Source of the DNA: an uncultured Lachnospiraceae bacterium
GTDB taxonomy: Bacteria > Bacillota > Clostridia > Lachnospirales > Lachnospiraceae
NCBI GenBank assembly: GCA_947169935.1
Contig: CAMVRS010000018.1
Coordinates: 1 to 35,460 of the forward strand
DNA: 35,460 nt
Direction of reading: 5' to 3'
The position numbers and the translations under genes were made by a program. This document shows positions 26,401-32,907 of the stretch, piece by piece (position 1 is the stretch's first letter; each line of letters opens with the position of its first letter). The notes under the pieces were generated by a model that saw only the letters and a program-made list of their open reading frames with translations, was not told the DNA's origin and did not search any database.

Positions 26401-27078
26401 CGAATCTATGGAAAAAACTATGCCGTTGTTAGTCTGTCCGTATATTACGCCATCATCAGCGGTTTCCAGCCGTAAAACTCTCTGGTTATTTATACGTTCA
26501 TCATCAATAAGATGAACTGACATTCCGGGATCAACATAGCATACGCCGGAAGTAGTCGCTACATATATATTGCCACTCTGATCTTCCGCAAAATGCCTTA
26601 TCGATGAAGAAGGCAGCCCTTCCTTATAGCTTATATGCGTTCTTTGTCCCTTATCGATCACCACAACGCCGTTATCATTGGTCCCTACCCAAATCCTCCC
26701 CCTGCTGTCTTCAAAAAGTCCTCTTCCGCTGGTCAGTCCATCGGAAGAATCCAGTCTCTCAAAAGAGGAAACGTCATAACGTATTATGCCGCTGTAAGCG
26801 CCTATCCATATATATCCGTCCGATGAACAGAGCAGATAGTTTGCATCCGAAGTAGGAAGTCCGTTGGTCGCATCATACAACTCGGTGGAAAAACCTACGC
26901 CCGGGATCTGGCCCGTTGCTGCATAGCCGCCACCGGTCAGCTTTTCCGATTCTTCCTCCTTAACGCGATCCGTCTCTTCCGGCTCCGAAGCCATGAGCAA
27001 TGATGTTCTGCCCAATGCCAATATCAGTGTCAAAAAGACTGCAGCAAATATATTCAGTTTCAGAGACTTTTTCTTCAA
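23437..27078 (-). CDS. Hybrid sensor histidine kinase with periplasm-type beta-propeller and atypical phospho-sites
   Basis: This 1213-residue protein resembles hybrid two-component systems that sense glycans. A signal/anchor segment (about 8-30) leads to some dozen two-component-regulator propeller repeats (about 55-680), recognisable as GYIWIGAYSGIIRYD and similar blades. A Y_Y_Y-type domain (about 690-760), a transmembrane helix (about 772-793), HisKA, HATPase (N, G1 DTGKGI, G2 GQGMGL) and a receiver (about 1080-1197) follow. Two key positions deviate. The H-box reads SHVIRNP: His827 is kept, but the acidic residue next to it is Val828. The receiver reads VLIEHMMQGMSG: Glu1129 replaces the phospho-accepting Asp, while the acidic pocket, Thr and Lys remain. 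There is no AraC output domain. The start is TTG with GGAG eight bases upstream. The ligand is unknown. Confidence 0.9.
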   Translation of the reverse strand: MKKKSLKLNIFAAVFLTLILALGRTSLLMASEPEETDRVKEEESEKLTGGGYAATGQIPGVGFSTELYDATNGLPTSDANYLLCSSDGYIWIGAYSGIIRYDVSSFERLDSSDGLTSGRGLFEDSRGRIWVGTNDNGVVVIDKGQRTHISYKEGLPSSSIRHFAEDQSGNIYVATTSGVCYVDPGMSVHLIDDERINNQRVLRLETADDGVIYGQTNNGIVFSIDSGKVKDYFTGEDLGTETLTAILPVGNNRFYLCTDAGVVYYGELGGKAELEKIPAAPLENLHWICNACGRIWVSSPEGTGYIDEKRVFHLLENLPMNSGIEMMDCDYQGNMWYASSAQGVMKVVANNFTDYTYDTGIETGVVNAAFLNKGRLYIGTNSGMYILDDQRRVVENDLTEYVGSARIRSFALDKKGNILVSSFTHDLGLISYSPDGMISSYTTENGMPGNEVRCVSVAEDGRLIVGTNSGIAIINDGKVERTIGVEDGIRNTVTLTVAIGDDGEIYAGTDGDGIYIINGNSIRHIGRDDGLSSDVIMKIKKDDERGVYWIVTSNSIEYLYNGVVNHVYSFPYNNNYDLYTYGDDMWILSSYGIYIVKINDMITDRVADYRLYTSENGLVFAPTSNSYSAIDDQGNMYIPGRSGVCLVNINNFSEKSAYVKLGVRSVYSNNEEILPDEKGDYIIPAGSGRIRISPAVLDYTLTNPLVHVYLQGSDDDGITTHVSDLGVLEYTGLAHGNYTLHIQVMDNATGEVRYEESFGFTKQPQIHELLVVRILIVSIIAFIVGLIIWRILSGTVVRRQLRQIREAKEEVEQANTAKTRFLANMSHVIRNPINTIIGMDEMIMREKAVDVPKPYYTSVMNYASDIKKASTLLLEMVNSILDMSVIESGKMRLKEKEYDLKECVHSVTPMIRIKSREKDLLFEVHLDEELPAKLIGDEGKIKQIVLNLLNNAVKYTDDGSVVLSVTAQDRTEEEVLLCFSVKDTGKGIKPEDIDKLFSDNDGENVGSAYGQGMGLTISRRFADLMGGSISCESTYGKGSEFSLRLKQKISGHEKVGKFDADEEKNAGGAYVPQFIAPDADILVVDDDPKSLTVIKSLLRDTKVFVTTAKSGEDCLEKIKYGSFNIVLIEHMMQGMSGADTVARIRENNPDLPVYALTADSTADVEHYLSQGYTGYLSKPIDSILLEKTIMKHIPEKIMDTSVAENKKQEDGEG

Positions 27079-27091
27079 TGAATATTCTCCA

Positions 27092-29224
27092 TCATGTATC
27101 TGTATTGTTGTATTTCCTTAATATCTTTTTCACTTCATCAAGAGAATCCATAAAAACCTCTACGCATTTGGGATCGAACTGAGTTCCCTTGCCCTCTTCG
27201 ATTATCTGAAGAGCCTTTTCCAGCGGAAAGGCAGGCTTATATACACGCGGCGAAGTAAGCGCATCAAAAACATCTGCCACAGCCATGACACGGGCCGAAA
27301 GAGGGATCACCTCGCCATGCAGCCCTTCCGGATAACCCTTTCCGTCCCAGCGTTCATGATGATAAGCCGCCATATTACGTGCTTCCTTAAGATAATTCTG
27401 TCCTTCTACGGTACTGATCGCCTTCTCTATTATCGCCTTGCCCGCGGTAGTATGGGTCTTCATTATCTCGTATTCCTTATCCGTGAGTTTCCCGGCCTTA
27501 TTCAGCACTGCATCAGGAATATTTATCTTTCCAACATCATGCAGAGGTGCCGACATCTCCACATCACTCATATACTTATCGTTAAGCTTTTCCAGATAGT
27601 AACCTTTTGCTTTGAGTCCGTTAAGTATGATCCTGACATAAGCCGCTGTCTTCTGTATATGCGCGCCGGTATCGGAGTCACGGTTTTCCACCATGTCCGC
27701 CATGGTAATGATAAGACCGTTCTGCATCTTGGCTGTCGCTTCCGCATAATGGCGGATCTCGCGCAGCTGTTCTGCCATATCCGCTTCCATCTTACACATG
27801 GCGTGGTATAATTCTTCCACCTCATTTCCCGTACGTATATCCAGTATCCTTGCCTTTTTAACACTGGTGTCTATCTCTTTCTGTGTCTTATCACTGAGCA
27901 TGAAAAGCTGTACAGCCGATGTCATGCCGCGGATGGGGAATACCAGATAATACCCGGAAAGAGAAAGGCCAAAACCGATCACCAGCGCAAAGAATCCCGA
28001 AAAGATCAAAACTGTCTTGATTATAAAATCTATTACATATTCAGACAGATATTTCATGGAGATATCCGCTCCTGCATAAGCCACAGTCCTGCCCACGGAA
28101 TCCTTCACCGGACAGTATACGGTAAGTACCCAGCCGGAGATATCATCAGATTCAATGGGCACTATTTCATCCCCTTCCAGAAGTGCCGGAAGATATGGCT
28201 TAAACGCCTCCTCTATGGGGCTGAACTCTCCCGGCAGCATGCCTTCCTCATCCCCGGTCTGCAGATCGAATATATAGGTGCAGCCCTCATTTTCCACTTT
28301 AAGAACGTAAAGGTATTTAACGCCGTTCGCATTATCGCGTATGTTATAGAGAAGCTTCTCCGTTTCCGAATACCCTTCTGCGGCTTTCCCTTTTTTCAGA
28401 TACTCTTCCACTTTATCCCCATCAACAACCTCTGCCGCAAACCTTGCCGCATTATAGGCGTTATCCGTATATTCCTTTCGCAGATCATCCGAATAAAGCT
28501 TGATACTGATGGATGTCATTACCACAGCAAATGCAATAGCCGCTACCGCCACAAACAGTATCACTTCCCACTTAAGTGAATGCTTGCGGGGTATCCTGTC
28601 AGTATCGGATATATATCTTTCAGGCGGAGGGAGCTGTTTCCATCCGCTGTTCCAGATAGCCTTGCGCAGCTTAACCGGAATACATATAAAAACTACCGCT
28701 GCTATAACAGCAGATATCGCCTTGTCCACCAGATTAAGGCCTAAATTGATAAGCATTGTTCCAAGAAAATAGGACATCCCACTGTCTTTAAATATATACT
28801 TGGACACTTCGGCAACAGCTTCGAACTGCGGCTGTTTCAGTATAAGCCACTGTATACAAATGCCCAGAATACCGCTTACTGCCGTTATACTGAGCAGGTA
28901 AGCAGCTATCGTGCCCGCTTTTCTAAGCTTCCCATATTTAACAAACGCTGCTGTTATCAGAGCTATCAGAACATTTATCACAGAATAATAGAGGGCGTTT
29001 TCATTAAAGAAACTGCAAAAGACATTAGAAAGGACAGCCGTGACAAATCCCGGCAGCGCCCCTCCTACTGCCGACACCGCGATCGTACCGATACAATCCA
29101 GATATAAGGGCAACCCAAATCTATGCATAACAAAGGACAGCAGGACGTTAACAGCAATGCCAATAAGCACCGCGATCCTGCGATACAGGCTGTATTTATC
29201 CTTTCCGCTGCGTATTTCAGCCAA
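27092..29224 (-). CDS. Membrane/Cache HD-GYP phosphodiesterase, intact metal site
   Basis: This protein of about 710 residues is predicted to hydrolyse cyclic di-GMP or a related dinucleotide in response to an external signal. Residues about 10-195 form a polytopic membrane domain resembling ECF S-component-like folds (LPLYLDCIGTIAVSAVGGALPG). A second helix pair brackets an extracellular Cache-type domain (about 255-400), with a HAMP-like linker and then HD-GYP (about 500-700). HDVGKIN, KTHTTAGKAI, YHHERWDGKGYPEGLHG and DVFDAL are all present, so the metal ligands look complete. Start: the TTG at 29224 has GGAGG with an eight-base spacer. The ATG at 29239 lacks a well-placed site, and a GTG at 29275 would leave a nine-base leader after the predicted transcription start. 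It is first in the operon, 13 bases before the hybrid kinase. Confidence 0.88.
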   Translation of the reverse strand: MAEIRSGKDKYSLYRRIAVLIGIAVNVLLSFVMHRFGLPLYLDCIGTIAVSAVGGALPGFVTAVLSNVFCSFFNENALYYSVINVLIALITAAFVKYGKLRKAGTIAAYLLSITAVSGILGICIQWLILKQPQFEAVAEVSKYIFKDSGMSYFLGTMLINLGLNLVDKAISAVIAAVVFICIPVKLRKAIWNSGWKQLPPPERYISDTDRIPRKHSLKWEVILFVAVAAIAFAVVMTSISIKLYSDDLRKEYTDNAYNAARFAAEVVDGDKVEEYLKKGKAAEGYSETEKLLYNIRDNANGVKYLYVLKVENEGCTYIFDLQTGDEEGMLPGEFSPIEEAFKPYLPALLEGDEIVPIESDDISGWVLTVYCPVKDSVGRTVAYAGADISMKYLSEYVIDFIIKTVLIFSGFFALVIGFGLSLSGYYLVFPIRGMTSAVQLFMLSDKTQKEIDTSVKKARILDIRTGNEVEELYHAMCKMEADMAEQLREIRHYAEATAKMQNGLIITMADMVENRDSDTGAHIQKTAAYVRIILNGLKAKGYYLEKLNDKYMSDVEMSAPLHDVGKINIPDAVLNKAGKLTDKEYEIMKTHTTAGKAIIEKAISTVEGQNYLKEARNMAAYHHERWDGKGYPEGLHGEVIPLSARVMAVADVFDALTSPRVYKPAFPLEKALQIIEEGKGTQFDPKCVEVFMDSLDEVKKILRKYNNTDT

Positions 29225-29290
29225 TCCGCCTTCCTCCATAAATAAGAAAAAACTCCGTATATCTGATAAGTGCACAGAAATACAGAGTAT

Positions 29291-29319
29291 ATTATATCAC
29301 AATTGCAGCAGAATTCCAA
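29291..29319 (-). promoter_or_regulatory. Extended -10 promoter of the signalling operon
   Basis: On the minus strand TTGGAA (29314-29319) is followed after 17 bases by a perfect TATAAT (29291-29296), preceded by TGA to make an extended -10. Transcription would start near 29284. Confidence 0.75.
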
Positions 29320-29327
29320 AAAAGTCT

Positions 29328-30218
29328 TCAGCGGCCACTGTATCGGGCTATATATTCCCTTATCCTCTTAAAGCAGTCATTGAGCATATCCGTATCCACC
29401 CTGCCATCCTTTCCCAGAGCAGTAGTCTCTACCGTATAATCCCCATTATAGCCCCAGGCCAGCATATTCTCAAAAAAGCTCTCGAAATTCACATGCCCGC
29501 TGCCGATGGGAAGGATCTTCATATTGCCCCAATCCATATAGCCTCCGCCGTAATCATTGATGTGCAGATGGCGGATCCTGTCTTCTTTAAGAAGGCGTAA
29601 ATTCGGTCTTTCAAACAGATCCAGCGTCTGATCATGAAATTCGGCCATCTTTGTGTCATATACAAAGCCTGCATCTTTATATGCATCTGCAACCCTGTTC
29701 ATATTGGATAAGGGATCGTTATTATTACATACGACATTTTCCACAAGCAGATCTATGCCCTCTTTATCGGCAAGCTCCTTCCATGCTCCAAAGCGTCTTA
29801 TATTGTTATCCAGGCGTTTGTCGGAAGCTATCCCGTTCCACAGATGCAATACCATTTTGGAGGCCCCCAATTCTTTGGCAGCTTTAAGGTTTAGCAAAAA
29901 GCACTCTGTGCCTTTTTCAAACAGCTCCTGCTCTTCGCTGTCGGTCATGATATATTCACTGTAAACTCCGTCATCAAAGGATGCTGTCATACCGCAAAGA
30001 TACTCACCCAGTATTTTATTGGCGTGGATCACGGGAATATTCAGTTTATATGACTTAACCGTTTCTATCAGCTTATCCATCTCCGGATACCAGGTCCTGC
30101 TGATCAGCAGTTCAAATCCGTCACAGTCAAGCTTTTCGGCGTAGGTCTTCAAAAGCCTGTAATCATCATCGTTTCTCTTTCCTATAAATGCCCCCGATGA
30201 GCATAGGATCTCATTCAT
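29328..30218 (-). CDS. Sugar phosphate isomerase/epimerase family protein (xylose-isomerase-like TIM barrel)
   Basis: This 296-residue cytoplasmic protein belongs to the xylose-isomerase-like / AP-endonuclease-2 TIM-barrel family, members of which isomerise or epimerise sugars and inositols. The barrel strands end in likely metal ligands: LLVENVVCNNND (Glu), FVYDTKMAEFHDQ (Asp, His), RHLHINDYGGG (His, Asp) and DYTVETTALG (Glu). This set of Glu, Asp/His, His/Asp and Glu is typical for a divalent metal site. AAAGGAT lies upstream of the ATG. It follows the nucleoside hydrolase by 39 bases and is probably in the same transcript, suggesting that both act on a ribose- or inositol-type substrate. 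The exact substrate cannot be named. Confidence 0.85.
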   Translation of the reverse strand: MNEILCSSGAFIGKRNDDDYRLLKTYAEKLDCDGFELLISRTWYPEMDKLIETVKSYKLNIPVIHANKILGEYLCGMTASFDDGVYSEYIMTDSEEQELFEKGTECFLLNLKAAKELGASKMVLHLWNGIASDKRLDNNIRRFGAWKELADKEGIDLLVENVVCNNNDPLSNMNRVADAYKDAGFVYDTKMAEFHDQTLDLFERPNLRLLKEDRIRHLHINDYGGGYMDWGNMKILPIGSGHVNFESFFENMLAWGYNGDYTVETTALGKDGRVDTDMLNDCFKRIREYIARYSGR

Positions 30219-30257
30219 ATTATCTTTATCCTTTCATTTATTACAGCCCGCTGTTGA

Positions 30258-31130
30258 TCATTTCCCTGTAAACAATTCAAGTTTAGCAATAAGATCTTCA
30301 AGTATATATCTTGAATCTACATCCTTATATATCCTTATCTTACGATGATCCGGACATTCGGTTGAGGCCGTGTCATCCTCTATATGCGGTGCCGGAGCGA
30401 TCTCAAACCTTCCGCAGCCGGGATTTATTGCAAGGGCTATTGCCGGTGAATCTCCCAGAGACCAGCTCTCTCCCTGGGTCCATCCCGCGCCTTCCGAGTG
30501 ATTATACTCCATAAGGTTATTGTAAAGGTGTTCTCCTATCTTTCCGCAGGGTGCTATCCTTCTCTTTATTTCCGCTATCCCGATATTGATCGTTGTATAA
30601 ACATAAGAGGGCACCAGCCAAAGCTGTGTTTCTTCTTCAAGGACAAGGTTTGCGGCTTCCACATCATTGCCTGCGTTAAACTCGCGGAAAGGTACAGGTC
30701 CGTAATTCGTTCCGTGGGTACCTATCCAGATTATAGTCATGCGGCTGATTATCTCCGGATTGCTTTTTACCGCCATTGCCACGTTGGTGATCGCGCCCTG
30801 GCAGAGTATGAACAGCGGCTTATCATCTTCCTTCAAAGCCTCACTGATAATGAATGCCGAAGCCTCTGATAATTCCCCGTCCTGTGACAGCGGTCCCTTT
30901 TGGCCTTTTAATACGGGAACTTCCATATCCATGGCTTTCAATATGGTGACCACCTCATCATAGCTTTTCTCCATGGAACCCGGCTGTGCAAAATGTTCCG
31001 CACAGATTCCTTTGACTATCAGCTTGGGGCTTAACAGCGCCTGCACTATAGCATAGGGATCGTCAGCCTCGCAGGCCGCGTCTGTATCTACTATCACCCT
31101 TACCTTCTTGTATTCCGGTATATCAAACAT
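30258..31130 (-). CDS. Nucleoside hydrolase family protein with extended metal motif
   Basis: This 290-residue protein belongs to the inosine-uridine-preferring nucleoside hydrolase fold, which splits nucleosides to base and ribose. The N-terminal metal motif is VDTDAACEADDPYAI, that is D-x-D-x5-DD, two residues longer than the usual D-x-D-x3-DD of classical IunH/RihA enzymes. Further conserved parts are ILCQGAITNVAMAV, REFNAGNDVEAANLVL and a late SLGDSPAIALAI with the distal Asp. GGGAGG lies six bases before the ATG. It sits between the kinase gene of the ABC module and the sugar isomerase, with no clear promoter in the 47-base gap. The longer loop suggests a divergent subfamily, so nucleoside specificity should not be assumed. 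Confidence 0.85.
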   Translation of the reverse strand: MFDIPEYKKVRVIVDTDAACEADDPYAIVQALLSPKLIVKGICAEHFAQPGSMEKSYDEVVTILKAMDMEVPVLKGQKGPLSQDGELSEASAFIISEALKEDDKPLFILCQGAITNVAMAVKSNPEIISRMTIIWIGTHGTNYGPVPFREFNAGNDVEAANLVLEEETQLWLVPSYVYTTINIGIAEIKRRIAPCGKIGEHLYNNLMEYNHSEGAGWTQGESWSLGDSPAIALAINPGCGRFEIAPAPHIEDDTASTECPDHRKIRIYKDVDSRYILEDLIAKLELFTGK

Positions 31131-31177
31131 AATAAACCTCCCTTCATATCAAATAAACATTCCGTTTCCGTCAGTAA

Positions 31178-32167
31178 CTACAGATCAGGTGTATTACCTG
31201 TTATGTACAAGGTAATGATAAACTTACTCCCCTTCCCCGCTTCGCTTTCAACCTCTATCCTGCCGCCGTGGGAGTTAATGATCTGCTTAGCCATGGCAAG
31301 ACCGATCCCCACACTGTTTGGGGAAGAATTCCCGGCCTTATAGAATCGTTCAAAGATATGCGGGAGGTGTTCCTTATCGATGCCTTTTCCGTTATCTTCT
31401 ATAACTATGCTTGTGTATATATTGTTCTGGGCAGCGCAGACTTTTACAAAGCCGCCTGCTGCCGTATGTTCTATGCAGTTCTTGATTATATTTGATACCG
31501 CTTCCCTGAGCCAGTGTTTATCAGCTTTTATCTCTATCTTATCCGATACGCTGCAATCCAGTTCTACCTCTGCCACCTCCGCCAGTACGCTCAGCGAATC
31601 GGAGATGTCGCCCATCATTTCTTTAAGCACCACTCTTTCTGCTTTCATCTCCAGCACACCTGCTTCCAGCTGCGATAATGTCAGCAGGTTTCTGATCAGC
31701 CAGGTCATCTTGTTTATCTGCGTATCTATCTTTCCTGCATACTCCAGGCGCTGTTCTTCACTCACTCCCGGCTCCATCAAGAGTTCTGTCATAAGAGAGA
31801 TCGCAGTAAGCGGTGTCTTAAACTGATGCGATATATCAGACATCATATCCGACATGTATTTCTTCTGTTTATGTTCGGAGGAATACTGTTCACGCAGTAT
31901 CGTGACCACCTTGTAGATCTCGCTCTGCAGTATCCCTATACTGCCTTCTGTTATCTCCGCGATCCCGGGAAGTTCTGTATGATCCTGAACTCTGGTGATA
32001 TATTCCGTCAGTTCCTTTATCTGCTTTTCAAGTTTTCTTTTTTCTGTTATATCTGCGATCATCAGCGCCGCTATACACACAGCCAGGACTACCGTCATCC
32101 ATATCGGTTCCCTTACTATAAGACATATGACTGCGGCCAGCGCTATGATCACTATCTTAAGCTTCAT
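31178..32167 (-). CDS. Intramembrane-sensing-type histidine kinase of an ABC-linked two-component system
   Basis: This 329-residue kinase has two N-terminal transmembrane helices (about 4-17 and 22-40) joined by only a few residues (REPIW), so there is almost no external sensor domain. This is the BceS-like plan, in which the signal comes through a partner ABC transporter. The cytoplasmic part has the phospho-His in SDISHQFKTPLTAI, an N-box IIKNCIEHT, the G1 motif DNGKGID and the G2 motif VGIGLAMA. It lies 20 bases after the response regulator gene, with a weak GAGAG site, in the order permease, regulator, kinase. It should phosphorylate the adjacent OmpR-type regulator. Confidence 0.92.
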   Translation of the reverse strand: MKLKIVIIALAAVICLIVREPIWMTVVLAVCIAALMIADITEKRKLEKQIKELTEYITRVQDHTELPGIAEITEGSIGILQSEIYKVVTILREQYSSEHKQKKYMSDMMSDISHQFKTPLTAISLMTELLMEPGVSEEQRLEYAGKIDTQINKMTWLIRNLLTLSQLEAGVLEMKAERVVLKEMMGDISDSLSVLAEVAEVELDCSVSDKIEIKADKHWLREAVSNIIKNCIEHTAAGGFVKVCAAQNNIYTSIVIEDNGKGIDKEHLPHIFERFYKAGNSSPNSVGIGLAMAKQIINSHGGRIEVESEAGKGSKFIITLYITGNTPDL

Positions 32168-32187
32168 ACTATACTCTCACCCGGTCT

Positions 32188-32907
32188 TTATTCAGCATCC
32201 ATGCGATAACCTATACCGCGTACTGTCTGTATTACCGGCTCGTCCCCTTCCTCTTCGAGCTTCTTACGGAGCCTTCTTACATAAACGGTAAGGGTATTGT
32301 CATTTACAAAATCCCCTGCACTGTCCCACATATCCGTAAGTATCTTCTGTCTGGTAAGCAGCTGTCCCCTGCTGCCTGCAAAAGTCAAGAGCAGCCTGTA
32401 TTCCACAGCCGATAAGAAAATCTCTTCACCGCCGCGCATCACTTTACCCGTGCGGATGTTAAGCTCATTCCTGCCGATCTTAATGATATCCGCTCCGGCC
32501 GCAGCATCTTCCTCCGTCCGTACTTCCGTTGCCGCGCTCCGGCCGCTCCTTCTGATCACAGCCTTTATCCTTGCTATCAATTCTCTTATGCGGAAAGGTT
32601 TTGATATATAATCATCCGCTCCCTGCTCCAATGCCAGCACTGTATGTATCTCATCATCGCAGGCTGTAAGGAAGATGATGGGCACATCGGACTTTTCCCT
32701 TATGGCCTTGCAGATCTGATAGCCGTCACCATCCGGCAGATTAATATCAAGAAGGCACACGTCAAAGTGTACCTCCTTCGCTCCTCCTACCGCATCCAGC
32801 GCATCGTTCATACACCCAAATGCGGCAGTCTCGTATTTTTCCTGGGTAAGGGCCACCTTAAGCCCCTCAACTATAATAGGGTCATCCTCAACTATAAATA
32901 CTTTCAT
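32188..32907 (-). CDS. OmpR/PhoB-family response regulator
   Basis: This 239-residue regulator has a receiver domain (about 1-115) and a winged-helix DNA-binding domain (about 145-237). The receiver is complete: acidic pocket VEDDP, phospho-Asp in VCLLDINLPDGDG, Thr in FLTACDD and Lys in YISKPFR. The C-terminal domain shows TRQKILTDMWD and DNTLTVYVRRLRKKLEEEGD followed by VRGIGYRM, typical of the family. Its ATG overlaps the TGA of the permease gene by four bases (ATGA), so the two are translationally coupled. The likely target is the promoter of the ABC transporter upstream, outside the window. Confidence 0.95.
   Translation of the reverse strand: MKVFIVEDDPIIVEGLKVALTQEKYETAAFGCMNDALDAVGGAKEVHFDVCLLDINLPDGDGYQICKAIREKSDVPIIFLTACDDEIHTVLALEQGADDYISKPFRIRELIARIKAVIRRSGRSAATEVRTEEDAAAGADIIKIGRNELNIRTGKVMRGGEEIFLSAVEYRLLLTFAGSRGQLLTRQKILTDMWDSAGDFVNDNTLTVYVRRLRKKLEEEGDEPVIQTVRGIGYRMDAE

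Noticed and set aside
27092-29275. GTG start at 29275 for the Cache HD-GYP protein
   Set aside because: It would lie only about nine bases after the predicted transcription start and has no ribosome binding site.
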